The position numbers and the translations under genes were made by a program. This document shows, piece by piece, positions 25,329 to 35,368 of a stretch of 40,763 nucleotides of DNA (position 1 is the first letter of the stretch; the number at the start of each line of letters is the position of its first letter). The notes beneath the pieces are model-generated. The model did no database searches. It saw only the letters and a list, made by a program, of their open reading frames with translations, and was not told the origin of the DNA. The DNA is from Bacteroides sp. 43_108 (GTDB lineage: Bacteria; Bacteroidota; Bacteroidia; Bacteroidales; Bacteroidaceae), in assembly GCA_001915545.1 (NCBI GenBank), contig MNQS01000019.1:1-40763 (forward strand), given 5' to 3'.

Positions 25329-27590
25329 TCAGAAAGAAACACGCACGGCTGCATAAACATTTCGTCCCGGTGCGTTTATTCCTGAAGCAAAGATTCTGTA
25401 TTCTGTGTCCAGAATGTTTTCTATGCCTGCCTGCAATGTGAAGTTTTTCGAAAGGTTGTAGCTTCCCTTCACATTGAGTGTGAACCATGCCGGCAAACCT
25501 TCGCCGTCGGCACCCTTCACTGTTGCATAGTCGATGTTGTCCTCGCCGTCCATGTTGTAGGTCGATTTTGCCTTCTTTCCGTTATATATCGTGTAGAAGT
25601 CGAATCGTCCCTTGCCGTTGCGTGTGAGGTAAGCAACGCCTGCACGTCCGTAGATAGGTGCAATGTGGTCGAGTGGCTGATGTGTTTCGCCGCGTGTTAT
25701 GCGTCCGTAGGTGTAGTTGAACGTAGCGCTGAGCTCAACCTGGTCGATAGGTTTTGCGATGAGGCTTGACGAGAATCCCCAAAGCACAGCTGCCTTTGCA
25801 TTTGTCTGAGTGTAAACGTCGCACATCTCGCCCTGATATTCCATCTGCGGGCTTCCGAAGAATGTGCCCCTACCTGTAGTGATGGCGTCGAAATAGTATG
25901 TTCCGAAGAGCACGTTTTCCCAAGCGAGTCGGTCGCCTATGTGCTTAGTGATGTTGAGGTCGACAGATACCGTTTTTTCTGGACGCAGGTCAGCGTTTGG
26001 TATAGTTACAGTGTTCACTTTTGAGTCGAACACCTTTGACGTGTTGTCGATGTTCGGCACACGGTAGGCTGTTGATGCCGAGAATGCAACTTTCCATGTC
26101 TTTGACGGGAGATAGTTCAATCCCAGCGAAGCACTGTATGTGAGGTTGTTCTTGCGCTGGCTCTTGCCTCCGAAGAATGGGAACACTTCTGTGTCGAGCA
26201 CGCTTGAGTAAGTAGTGGCATATCCGAGTCGCAAGCCGTCGTGGAGGCTGAGCTTGTCGTTGATTGTCCATACGTGTGTGGCAAAAGCCTCTATAGTGTG
26301 CATGCTGTTGTCGCCGTCGGGATAGCGTGTTGTGTTCGGCGATATTTCGCCAGTTGCCACATTCTCTGTTTCAGCTGTCGATTTCAGGTAGCTGAGCATT
26401 CCGTCTATGCTAAGATGGAGCTTGTTTGAACCAATGTATTTTATCCAGTCGGTGTTGAGGGTAATCATGTTCACGTTTTCCCATGTGTGGTACAGTTCCT
26501 CACGTCTGAACTGGCGGTCGTGGCGGCTCTCCTTTACGTTCTGGTATGCCAGTGTCAGCTTCACGTTGTCTGCACCGAGCTGATGGCGTCCGTCGTAGGT
26601 GTAAGCTGTCATGAGGCGGAACTGAGGACCGTAGTACCATTCGGCAAACTTAGGCTGAATCTGTCCGTTCTTTTCCTGCATGACGCTGAGGCGGTCGTAG
26701 CGGTTGAACTCGTTGGTGTTCGACAGCTGGAAATTTACTGAATGGCTTGCATTGCTGTTCGGCTTGTAGAGGAACTTCTGCATGATGTCATACTGAATAT
26801 ATCCGGAGCGTTTCTGCAGTTCTGGTTTGTCGTTTTCAATCATCTGATCGTCGGCACCGTTCTGCGGTTTTACATATATGCCACAGTTTATGTAGCTGTC
26901 ATCGTCGGGCAGGAAGGGGTTGCGCGTCTTCCCCGACCTCAAGTCGCCGAAACTGCTGAATGTGAAAGATGTGAGCGATGCAAACCTGCCCGTGCCGTAG
27001 TTGAGGTCGATATGTGCCGTACCCTCCTGATTTGCACTGCCGTAGCGCACCGCCGCATTGCCTTCGAACAGCCGATTCTGTCCTTCCCGAGCCCGACGGG
27101 GAGCAATGGTGCTGAAGGCGATGACCCCGCCTAATGCGTCAGAACCGTAGTTGAGCGATGCAGGGCCGTTGAGCACTTCGATGTTCTGCAGTGCGAACTG
27201 GTCGACAGTGATGCAGTTCTGCAAATGTCCGCTTCTGTATATAAGGTTGTTCATGCGTATGCCGTCGACAACCAGCAGAATGCGCGAAGCTTCGAATCCA
27301 CGCAGTATAGGGCTCCCGCCTCCTTGCTGGCTTTTCTGTACCAGTATCTGCCCGCTCTCGTTGAGAAGGTCGGCTACGGATTGCTTGTTCGTGTAGTTGA
27401 TATAGTCTTTGGGAATTTTTACGATGTGTTGCGGCGAATTTATTTTCCTTGTATTGCCGCGGTTGACGCTTACAATGACTTCGTCAAGATCAATGTTGCG
27501 ATATATTGCCGTACTGTCGGCTTCATAGGCGTATACAGAAGTTGAAAGTACGATGGTGAGCGATAAGCAATATGTAATGTTTCTTTTCAT
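25329..27590 (-). CDS. TonB-dependent outer membrane receptor, heme/cobalamin-like
   Basis: The 753-aa protein has a signal peptide, a TonB-box-like DEVIVSV segment (about 36-42), a plug domain (about 50-165, with ILRGFEASRILLVVDGIRMNN and IEVLNGPASLNYGSDALGGVI) and a 22-strand barrel ending in Phe (AAVRVSF). YRVPNIDN and IPNADLRPEKT echo the FRAP and NPNL motifs of heme receptors such as HmuR, so heme is a reasonable substrate guess. It lacks the SusC N-terminal extension and has no SusD partner. A small gene and a hairpin lie just upstream on the same strand. Confidence 0.88.
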   Translation of the reverse strand: MKRNITYCLSLTIVLSTSVYAYEADSTAIYRNIDLDEVIVSVNRGNTRKINSPQHIVKIPKDYINYTNKQSVADLLNESGQILVQKSQQGGGSPILRGFEASRILLVVDGIRMNNLIYRSGHLQNCITVDQFALQNIEVLNGPASLNYGSDALGGVIAFSTIAPRRAREGQNRLFEGNAAVRYGSANQEGTAHIDLNYGTGRFASLTSFTFSSFGDLRSGKTRNPFLPDDDSYINCGIYVKPQNGADDQMIENDKPELQKRSGYIQYDIMQKFLYKPNSNASHSVNFQLSNTNEFNRYDRLSVMQEKNGQIQPKFAEWYYGPQFRLMTAYTYDGRHQLGADNVKLTLAYQNVKESRHDRQFRREELYHTWENVNMITLNTDWIKYIGSNKLHLSIDGMLSYLKSTAETENVATGEISPNTTRYPDGDNSMHTIEAFATHVWTINDKLSLHDGLRLGYATTYSSVLDTEVFPFFGGKSQRKNNLTYSASLGLNYLPSKTWKVAFSASTAYRVPNIDNTSKVFDSKVNTVTIPNADLRPEKTVSVDLNITKHIGDRLAWENVLFGTYYFDAITTGRGTFFGSPQMEYQGEMCDVYTQTNAKAAVLWGFSSSLIAKPIDQVELSATFNYTYGRITRGETHQPLDHIAPIYGRAGVAYLTRNGKGRFDFYTIYNGKKAKSTYNMDGEDNIDYATVKGADGEGLPAWFTLNVKGSYNLSKNFTLQAGIENILDTEYRIFASGINAPGRNVYAAVRVSF

Positions 27591-27675
27591 CTATATTCTT
27601 TTTCTTTATGTATTGTTCTATGTAATTATGCAACTTTGCCTGTTGAGATATTCTAAATTGTTGTTCCACACAAAA

Positions 27676-27703
27676 GAGGATGCGCTCTTGGTTGCGCATC
27701 CTC
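27676..27703. terminator. Hairpin between the small ORF and the TonB receptor gene
   Basis: gaggatgcgc (27676-27685) is inverted exactly at 27694-27703 around 8 nt. On the minus strand TTTTG follows; on the plus strand atattttt follows. It could end the small-ORF transcript or control read-through into the receptor gene. Confidence 0.7.
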
Positions 27704-27756
27704 ATATTTTTAAAAAAGTTTTTACTTGTGTTTTTGCTTTGCCCGGTCCGGATTTA

Positions 27757-27927
27757 CTAGAATAGGTCGTCTTCGTCATAGCTGTAGAATCTGTCTCTGC
27801 CACCGCTTCTTGGATCTGAAGGCAATGAATTCATCATTCCATTGGATGTACCGCTGCTTCCTGCAATAATGGTCTCTGTCTCTATCTGTACCACTGTAAT
27901 TGATGGTGAAATGTAAGTTTTTTTCAT
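27757..27927 (-). CDS. Small 56-residue protein with acidic tail, unknown function
   Basis: The frame starts MKKTYISPSITVVQIETET and ends in an acidic tail, YDEDDLF, before TAG. An ATG two codons upstream (27933) is an alternative start. Lys-rich openings followed by a P-I-V-I-E-T-E pattern and a low-complexity acidic end recall a set of short Bacteroidales proteins of unknown role (from memory). There is no signal peptide or membrane helix. A -7 box lies about 31 bp upstream and a hairpin about 54 bp downstream, so it looks like a separate short transcript ahead of the TonB receptor gene. Confidence 0.65.
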   Translation of the reverse strand: MKKTYISPSITVVQIETETIIAGSSGTSNGMMNSLPSDPRSGGRDRFYSYDEDDLF

Positions 27928-27957
27928 CGTCATTTATAGTTTTGTAATTTGTGCCGG

Positions 27958-27965
27958 CAAAGATA
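27958..27965 (-). promoter_or_regulatory. Candidate -7 element of the small acidic-tail protein
   Basis: Minus-strand TATCTTTG matches TAnnTTTG; a weak TTG lies 22 bp upstream. The stretch 27928-28462 is very AT-rich; apart from this and the promoter at 28391 I see no gene in it. Confidence 0.5.
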
Positions 27966-28390
27966 TAATATAAGTTTGTAATAAGAACAAGTTAAATATG
28001 GTTTTAAATATTGTTATGAATCCGATAGTATCTTGTAAAGTTTTGTATAATGCAGGTTTTGTAAACAAATGAAAATATTTATTATTGTTTTATTAAAGTT
28101 AATATTCTTGCATCTGCGCGTGCAGTTTGTCGCTCTCCTTTATTGTATATGGCAATAACTTGTATGTTTTTTCGATATATTGATAATATACCTATTAATA
28201 TATAAGACATAGTTTTGTTTTAGCTTGCTATATGTCAATTTCTATTCACGGCATTACGATATATTCAAATATGATGTCTTGAGGATTTATTAACATTATT
28301 TTCGCTGAAACAAAATGATGCAAAATAGAAAAATATTTAATTCTATATCTTTTCTATGTGATAATATGTCATTCATATGGTGACAAATTG

Positions 28391-28398
28391 TAACTTTG
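28391..28398 (+). promoter_or_regulatory. Candidate -7 element of the giant secreted protein gene
   Basis: TAACTTTG matches TAnnTTTG, 64 bp before the ATG at 28463. It lies inside a small palindrome, gacaaa-7 nt-tttgtc (28382-28400). No -33 box is clear. Confidence 0.45.
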
Positions 28399-28462
28399 TC
28401 GCCATACAGCTGAAAGCTCATATCGGTGATTGGAAAAAATAAGTAATCGCAGAAAAGGTATT

Positions 28463-31400
28463 ATGGTAAAAAGAAATCTATTAGGATTATTTGCTCTTTT
28501 GCTTCCTGCTGTTTGTATGCAGGCGCAGTTGACCGACGGTACAAAGTCGGCCGTTAAGGAGAAAGAAAAAATGGAACGTGCAGTTTCCGCTTTGCCGGAT
28601 TCTGCATACGAGCAGGTCAGAAAGGAGGATCTGCTGAACGATGAAGTTTATATGAAGTTGGCAAGGGACGGATGGTTTCCTCAGGAGATTACACGCATCA
28701 TGGATCGTTACATAAATAGTAACCGCAGCAAGGTAAGAGGCTCGCGCGAATACGGTATGTATGCGAAACAGTGGTTGCCTATTTATGGACATACTCCTGG
28801 AAATGATACTATTTATCAGTTTGTCGACACTGCTTATTATGGTGAGACAATGAAGTCTGTCAGAAGCTTGTTTGCTTCTCAGCTTGAAAATTACTATCCT
28901 GAGATTCCGTATACTCCGGATGACAGAATGAAGGGTATACGCAACAAGGGATATTTCCGTCCTGTATATCAAAAACCATACACCGGACGTGTGCACTGGA
29001 TTGTCGTTCACCCGACAGATCCTGATGCACTCATGGTTGTGCCTGATGGCGGAGGTATATTCAGAACAGCTGATCTCGGAAAAACTTGGGATTGCGTTAC
29101 TGACCGCATACCGGACAGAGAATTCAGAAAAATATGTTCACACTCTGCAATTCCTGTAGATCCGGACGATTGGAACCACTTTTTTGCCTTCATGAAGAAT
29201 GGCGGCAGTACTGCCGTATACGAAACAACCGACGGCGGACAGAGCTGGACACGCGTACAGGGAGCTACCCATAAGGAATTCAAGCGCGGTTACGGTTTCA
29301 AGGACAAGGCCGGAAATCTGAAGTTCATAGGTGCCAATCAAGGAGGTTCGAATTACCTCGACAGCAAGGTTTGGTACAGCGATAATAAAGGTGTTACATG
29401 GAAGCAGGTTGTACTTCCTGACAGCTTGAAGGAAGTTCATCCTACAACAGGTATGAAAGGTTCGTTCTTCCAGAACTTTGCCTTTGATCCTGAAGACAGA
29501 GATAAAATATACATTACAACATCAAGAAGTATATATTATTCGGAAGACGGTTTGACACCGCAGGTAGGTGCGAACGGAGCTACGACGTTCAACATCAAGC
29601 GCTTGACGTTCGATGTGTACAATCAGGACGGTACAGTGCTTCGTGCAAGCAACGTAAACGAGTTTCCGTTCAAGGCAACTACCCAGAGCTTCCTTGAGAT
29701 AAATCCGAACAATCCTAAGCAGATGTGGTTTGCCACTGCATCAAGAAATGTAAGCTATGGAGTTTACTCTGCAGTTTACCGTTCTGATGACGGCGGTAAG
29801 ACATGGCGTACGCTTCAGGAACCGATGAACGGTATTGGAAGCGGTCTTGCTTTCGGTAACGAGTCGCCTTGGGGATGGCTCGGAGGGTTCGGCGTAAACT
29901 TTGCTGACCCTCAGTGGCTTTACGGTTGTTCAATGAGTTCGGCCATAAGCAGTGATGGAGGACTCAATTTCAAGGAGTTTTTGTGGGGCAACCGTCTCAA
30001 GGCCGAGTATGACGACGGCTTGTACTATTCAACCACCAGTGCGCGCCACAATGCCGACAACCACTGCATCGTTTCTCACCGGAGCGGACGTGTGTTCAGA
30101 GGTTCTGATGCCGGTCTTCTTGTGAAAGACAAGGATATAAACAACAACGAGTGGACGAACATAAACGGAACCATGGGCAACCAGCTTCACTATTCTATAA
30201 AGGTGAACGAGTTCGGCGACCAGACGATGCTGGGCAACACTCAGGATGTCGATGCACAGACCTATCGTTACGGGAGATGGGGCAACTGGCGCGGATATGA
30301 AGGAACAGAAGCTTTCTTGAATCCATACGCAGGAACTTGCTATTTTTCCGGAAACAACGGGGGCGGACTTGAAAACGTTTCTTTAAATTCATGGTATGAA
30401 GGATATTCGTGGGCAGATGTGTTTACCGGAAACTGGTATCTTATACATAACCCTGGAAACAACAATATGTCTTTCTTCCGTATAGAAGACTTCGGACGCA
30501 AGACTGTCAACCTGTCAGCTAAAACCGTTGATGTCAGCGGAGCTGGTGCAGGTGCACGTGACATGGCCCTGGCACGTGATGGTGATAGGTCTACAATCTT
30601 TGTGCTGAATACCAATCATACCATCATGCGTTCAACCAACGGAGGTGATACGTTCGAAACTGTATATGTGAAAGGTTCCGATGGTTCTAAGGTTGTTGCA
30701 AAGTTTACCAATGCCTGGTTTACAGTCGATCCGGACAACAGTAACATAATTTATATAGGTCAAACCGGCAAAGTTTTGAAATATGATCTTGCTAAAGGAG
30801 ACAGGGAAGATTTGTCGGCAGGACTTCCAAATGTTTCATGCGAAGACATTTTCTTCCATGAAGGTTCTGGCGACATCTATTTCTTCAGCAAATCCTCTGG
30901 TATATACCTGCGTGACCATTCAACAGGCCAGTGGACATTGTGGATGAAGGGATACAACCCGTTGTCGGCATCTCGTCTTGCGCTCAATTACACAACTCAG
31001 GAGATGGTGATTGCTGATTACGGACGCGGTGTATGGGTGGCTGACTTGGAGAATCCTTCCGACCGCTATTTCAAGAACGGTTTCGCATTGAAGGAGCTTT
31101 CGAATGTAGATGGACGTCGCACTTTCGGAATTGATACAAAATGGACAATACCTTTATATTATGATTATACTTGGTATGTCAACGGAGAGGATGTGAACAA
31201 TCCTTACCAGTATCTTACTGCACAGCTCAACGACGGCGACAAGGTTAAGCTCAAGTTGACATTGCGCGAATCGCCTGACGTGAGCACTACCTCAGCCGAA
31301 TACACAGTGAAGTCTTCAGCTTCGAAGATTGCCTATGAGCCTAAGCCTGGTACAGCAATGTACAGCGACGGCAGCGGACGTGTGGATCTCGGCTATGTAG

Positions 31401-32983
31401 ATTGGTTCTTCAACGATTTCACAATCGAGTTCTGGATAAAGCCTGAAAGCAACGGAGTTGTACTGTGCAACCGTCCTGTCGAGCAGCAGCGTGACACACG
31501 TGGTTGGGCATTGCTCCTTGATCAGGGAAAGATTAAGTTCCGTTACGCACCGGCACAGCTCTTCGACCGTGCCACTTACGATGCCAACGAAACTCAGCAG
31601 TCGGACGTTGTCGGTACAGCGTTGACAATGGGACGCTGGTCACATGTGGCATTGAGCCATGACCGCGACGGCAATGTTGTGCTTTATGTCAACGGCAATC
31701 AGGTAGCTTCTTCTGCACGCATCGTTCAGTGGGCACCGCTCAACAGCGCCGTTTATCTTTCGCTCTTTGCCGACGGATTCGAGAGCATGGCAATGAAGGG
31801 AGCCGTAGATGAGCTCAAGATATGGAACAGCGCTCTCAACGCCAATGACATCCGCCGTGCAATGTTCTCGCACGACACATCGATGCCTCAGTCGTTCGTT
31901 TACTGCAACGACTTCAATGCCGGAAGCCTCGACAAGGAACACGAACTCTTCTCTCGCGGCGGCATGGCACCTCGAGTTCAGGCAGTGACATCCTACGTCA
32001 AGATGCCTGTTGCCGTAGCGGCTGTCAAGTCGGAGGTCAAGACTCCTTCTGAGCGTACTGCATACGACATCGGCGACGGCAGATCAGTATATCTCACTCC
32101 TGCAGACGGCCAGATGCCTGAAATCGGAGTATACAGATATGCACATCTGCATCCGGACAGCATGGGAGTGAACTCACTCTACTACAAGGCCGTTTCGGAG
32201 GTATTCCAGATACGTCCGTTCTCTGATTCTGAAAATGCAAGTGTCGACATTGAGATACCTTTGGCTCTTGATGCAAGCAAGCAGTATCAGCTCTACGCAT
32301 GCGGTTTGTACGAAGAGAACAAGGTTTGGCAGAAAGTGTCCGACCTCAGCATCAGCTCCGACGGCAAATATCTGGTGGCACGAGGTGTCAAGCTCGACCG
32401 TCTCAGCGACAAGATGCTTGCCGTACTCGAGAACAAGCCAGCAATCGAGGCTTCTCTCGAAGGCGGAGCTGAAGGCAATGAAATATATGTATACGATGCC
32501 GAACAGACAAATTACAGCATAGATGCACACCTCGTCGGAGGTATGAGCGAACCTACAGGCCTTTATGAAGTAAAATCAAAGACTGGCCTTTTCAAGATTG
32601 CCGACAACATGAAGTTCGTTAACGGCAAGGCCACAGCCAAGCTTGTTCTCGATCTCGACAAGCTGAATGGAGCCGACGCTCTCGCCGATACAATTGTCGG
32701 CAAGGCTGACGAAAAGCTTGTTCCGCTTGCAATCAAGGTCAACAACAGACTTCTGCCGACGGTTTCGGGCAGAGATATGACTTTCCAGAACGGAGGAGCC
32801 TATGTCTCTTCATCCAAGATTACCGGCGGACTCAACGGCAAGACGACTGTGACAATGATGGGATGGGTGCGTATCGACAACAAGGACATGCTGAGCGGAG
32901 TCAGACCTCTGATATTCTTCCGCGGAAGCAACAGCGGTGTCTGCGGTATACATCTTTCCAGCGGTAACCTGCGTTTCCATTAG
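28463..32983 (+). CDS. Giant secreted Asp-box/LamG protein, N-terminal part up to an amber codon
   Basis: I start at 28463, since MVKRNLLGLFALLLPAVCMQ is a clean signal peptide; the frame extends 11 codons upstream. Residues about 140-830 contain at least six Asp-box-like turns (DLGKTW, DGGQSW, NKGVTW, DGGKTW, DGGLNF, NGGDTF), as in sortilin/VPS10-type beta-propellers. A PKD/Ig-like segment (about 905-955) follows, then a LamG/concanavalin-like domain (about 979-1140) and the start of a second from about 1436. The frame stops at TAG (codon 1507) inside this second LamG domain, after LRFH, but continues open afterwards. With the continuation the protein has 2301 codons and ends in a T9SS sorting domain, so it is probably a surface adhesin or glycan-binding protein. 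Confidence 0.85.
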   Translation: MVKRNLLGLFALLLPAVCMQAQLTDGTKSAVKEKEKMERAVSALPDSAYEQVRKEDLLNDEVYMKLARDGWFPQEITRIMDRYINSNRSKVRGSREYGMYAKQWLPIYGHTPGNDTIYQFVDTAYYGETMKSVRSLFASQLENYYPEIPYTPDDRMKGIRNKGYFRPVYQKPYTGRVHWIVVHPTDPDALMVVPDGGGIFRTADLGKTWDCVTDRIPDREFRKICSHSAIPVDPDDWNHFFAFMKNGGSTAVYETTDGGQSWTRVQGATHKEFKRGYGFKDKAGNLKFIGANQGGSNYLDSKVWYSDNKGVTWKQVVLPDSLKEVHPTTGMKGSFFQNFAFDPEDRDKIYITTSRSIYYSEDGLTPQVGANGATTFNIKRLTFDVYNQDGTVLRASNVNEFPFKATTQSFLEINPNNPKQMWFATASRNVSYGVYSAVYRSDDGGKTWRTLQEPMNGIGSGLAFGNESPWGWLGGFGVNFADPQWLYGCSMSSAISSDGGLNFKEFLWGNRLKAEYDDGLYYSTTSARHNADNHCIVSHRSGRVFRGSDAGLLVKDKDINNNEWTNINGTMGNQLHYSIKVNEFGDQTMLGNTQDVDAQTYRYGRWGNWRGYEGTEAFLNPYAGTCYFSGNNGGGLENVSLNSWYEGYSWADVFTGNWYLIHNPGNNNMSFFRIEDFGRKTVNLSAKTVDVSGAGAGARDMALARDGDRSTIFVLNTNHTIMRSTNGGDTFETVYVKGSDGSKVVAKFTNAWFTVDPDNSNIIYIGQTGKVLKYDLAKGDREDLSAGLPNVSCEDIFFHEGSGDIYFFSKSSGIYLRDHSTGQWTLWMKGYNPLSASRLALNYTTQEMVIADYGRGVWVADLENPSDRYFKNGFALKELSNVDGRRTFGIDTKWTIPLYYDYTWYVNGEDVNNPYQYLTAQLNDGDKVKLKLTLRESPDVSTTSAEYTVKSSASKIAYEPKPGTAMYSDGSGRVDLGYVDWFFNDFTIEFWIKPESNGVVLCNRPVEQQRDTRGWALLLDQGKIKFRYAPAQLFDRATYDANETQQSDVVGTALTMGRWSHVALSHDRDGNVVLYVNGNQVASSARIVQWAPLNSAVYLSLFADGFESMAMKGAVDELKIWNSALNANDIRRAMFSHDTSMPQSFVYCNDFNAGSLDKEHELFSRGGMAPRVQAVTSYVKMPVAVAAVKSEVKTPSERTAYDIGDGRSVYLTPADGQMPEIGVYRYAHLHPDSMGVNSLYYKAVSEVFQIRPFSDSENASVDIEIPLALDASKQYQLYACGLYEENKVWQKVSDLSISSDGKYLVARGVKLDRLSDKMLAVLENKPAIEASLEGGAEGNEIYVYDAEQTNYSIDAHLVGGMSEPTGLYEVKSKTGLFKIADNMKFVNGKATAKLVLDLDKLNGADALADTIVGKADEKLVPLAIKVNNRLLPTVSGRDMTFQNGGAYVSSSKITGGLNGKTTVTMMGWVRIDNKDMLSGVRPLIFFRGSNSGVCGIHLSSGNLRFH

Positions 32984-33046
32984 AACGACGGATACTACGC
33001 ATGGTCGACTACTCTCAACTTCACAACTGCCGATATCGGCCGTTGG

Positions 33047-35368
33047 ATGCACGTTGCACTCGTTGTCGAGCCTACACAGTTCAGAGTTTATCTCAACGGA
33101 GCTGAATATTCACGCGGTCACGACAAGATTACCGGTGGTATAATCAATTCAGCCTTGATGTTCGGACAGGATTACCAGAGCGACAAGTGGTTCAACGGAG
33201 CCGTCGATCAGGTGATGCTCTGGAACCGCTCTCTCACAGCCGAGGAGATACGCCGTTACATGACCGTCAACCCTCGATTGGACGATCCTTCGCTTGTTTC
33301 GTTCATCGATATGGACCATGTCAACGCCGACGGCAAGATATATGATCTTGTGTCAGAGGCTCCTCTCGCAACCAGCGGAGTGACATCCAACGACGACTAT
33401 TCGCACATGCCGTTCCATCCGTCGAACAGCTTCACCCTGAACAGCCAGGCACCAGCCGTAGACAACATCATCTTCGTCGAGTCGCCTAGCAACGTGAATG
33501 CCGACTATAGAATGGGTGTGTTCAACGGAACCCCTTACAACTATGCCAACTCTGAGCATTCAAATCTGACTCCGCTCTACGGTGCATACTTCACGCTCAC
33601 AATGAGCAAGCCGTCCGTGTTCTCGTCGGGTCAGAAGGCCGTAATCGGATTCAATATGCCTCAGACAGCTGTCAGCTCCGGTGCGGTACTGGCCATCCGT
33701 CCTATCGGATCACCTGAACCGTTCAGCACATACCAGCCGATGACATCGCTCGTCGACGGAAAGATGCGCTTCGAAGTCGACGGCACACTTCTCAACGGTG
33801 GATCGGAGCTCATGCTCATGTACGACGGCACGCAGGGCGAACTCCCTGTCAAGGTCAACCTCTCTGTCAATAATTACAATGAGGGCGACACGCTCATCCT
33901 CAACTCCGAGACCGACCGCATCACGGTCAAGGCCGACGTTGTCAGCGCCAACCCGCAGAGCAAGGCCCTCGTGTCAGTCGTTGAGTCGGAGTACGCATCG
34001 GCCGATGTTTCCGAGCTCGACCTCAGCGGAAGTGCTGAAAAGAGTTTCGTGATTACCATCAACAAGGACAACCTTAACAAGCTCGCCGTAAACCCTGTGA
34101 CAGTGACACTGTCGGGCGTATCCGAGGGAGGCGAACTCAAGCTCAACGTGGCCCTCGAGCCTATCGTAGAGCTCAGCCTTGCCGACAACGACAGCGAAGA
34201 CAACTCCATCGTCGTAGAAAACCCTTATGCTTCCTTCGGAGTGAAGGCCAAGCTCGTACAGGGAGTCCTCGCCGGAGGTGTAAAGATAAAGACCACTGCC
34301 GATATGCCGAACATCGTAAACACTGCCGTCGGAAGCATGCTCAGCAACAACGATGTTGCCTACACCGACATCCTCGAGTACTATCCGTCGGCCAGCGAGT
34401 TCGATGCAGGATGGAACCTCATCGGCAACCCGTACCTCTCGAACATCAACCTCACCAAGGAACAGAACGTTTCTCTCCATGAAGACGAGGTGGTGAAATA
34501 CCTCTACCAGTACAATCCTGAAAGCGACACATACACCGCCTGGGATATGGTCGAGAACTACGACGAGACACAGAAGCTCATGCCGTTCCAGCCGTTCTTC
34601 GTGCAGACACGACAGACAGGAGCATCGCTTGTCATCAAGCCTGAGTCGAAGAGCACAACCATCAACCGCCGTGTCTTCGACCACTACATGCTCCACGAGA
34701 GCCGCATGCTCCGCCTCGGCCTCTATGCCGGCGATTCCGACAAGCTCTCCGACCGCACCGAGATAAAGATACAGGAAGGCACCTCTACAGACATCGTCTT
34801 CGGCGAAGATGCCGTGAAGATGTGGGGAGGACTCAACTCAAAGACCAACGAGATGGCTACAGTTGCCGGCGACAGATACCTCTCCGTCAACGTCCTTCCT
34901 AACAAGCGTGTAGAGATACCTCTCCACCTTCAGCTCTCGGCTCCGGGCAAGTACCGCATCGCATCGATTTCGTCCTACGGCTACGGATTGAACGACAATG
35001 CCGAGCTCGTCGACAAGTCTACCGGTGCACGCTGGAAACTCCTCGACGGCGAAGCCTACGAGTTCAACGTTGCCGACGTGAAGGAAGCCGCATCGCGCTT
35101 CATCGTATGGATAAGCATCCGCGAAGACATGACAGGCGTTGAAAACGCCGCTGAGGCAAAACCGTCAGTGAGCGTAGAGTCGGGCGCATGCCGCATCGAC
35201 GGCCTCTCGGGCAAGTCGGTCATCGAGATATTCGACACGGCAGGTCGCCGCATCGTCTACACAACAGTGACTTCTGCAAGCTCGACACACAACCTCACGG
35301 CCGGCACATACATCGTGCGTGTCCGCACATCGAACAAAGATTTCTCAAACAAAATAAACGTAAGATAA
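33047..35368 (+). CDS. Giant secreted protein, C-terminal part with T9SS sorting domain
   Basis: This is the in-frame continuation of the gene at 28463; the frame is open from 32984, directly after TAG, and 33047 is only its first Met. The segment NDGYYAW...GRWMHVALVV completes the second LamG domain, which then ends AVDQVMLWNRSLTAEEIRR. Several beta-sandwich repeats follow. The last 70 residues (IEIFDTAGRRIVY, LTAGTYIVRV) are a type A T9SS C-terminal sorting domain. No signal peptide or convincing ribosome site precedes 33047, so independent translation is unlikely. Third-position G/C is much higher than in the genes at 5-25 kb. The next gene starts right after the TAA. Confidence 0.8.
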   Translation: MHVALVVEPTQFRVYLNGAEYSRGHDKITGGIINSALMFGQDYQSDKWFNGAVDQVMLWNRSLTAEEIRRYMTVNPRLDDPSLVSFIDMDHVNADGKIYDLVSEAPLATSGVTSNDDYSHMPFHPSNSFTLNSQAPAVDNIIFVESPSNVNADYRMGVFNGTPYNYANSEHSNLTPLYGAYFTLTMSKPSVFSSGQKAVIGFNMPQTAVSSGAVLAIRPIGSPEPFSTYQPMTSLVDGKMRFEVDGTLLNGGSELMLMYDGTQGELPVKVNLSVNNYNEGDTLILNSETDRITVKADVVSANPQSKALVSVVESEYASADVSELDLSGSAEKSFVITINKDNLNKLAVNPVTVTLSGVSEGGELKLNVALEPIVELSLADNDSEDNSIVVENPYASFGVKAKLVQGVLAGGVKIKTTADMPNIVNTAVGSMLSNNDVAYTDILEYYPSASEFDAGWNLIGNPYLSNINLTKEQNVSLHEDEVVKYLYQYNPESDTYTAWDMVENYDETQKLMPFQPFFVQTRQTGASLVIKPESKSTTINRRVFDHYMLHESRMLRLGLYAGDSDKLSDRTEIKIQEGTSTDIVFGEDAVKMWGGLNSKTNEMATVAGDRYLSVNVLPNKRVEIPLHLQLSAPGKYRIASISSYGYGLNDNAELVDKSTGARWKLLDGEAYEFNVADVKEAASRFIVWISIREDMTGVENAAEAKPSVSVESGACRIDGLSGKSVIEIFDTAGRRIVYTTVTSASSTHNLTAGTYIVRVRTSNKDFSNKINVR

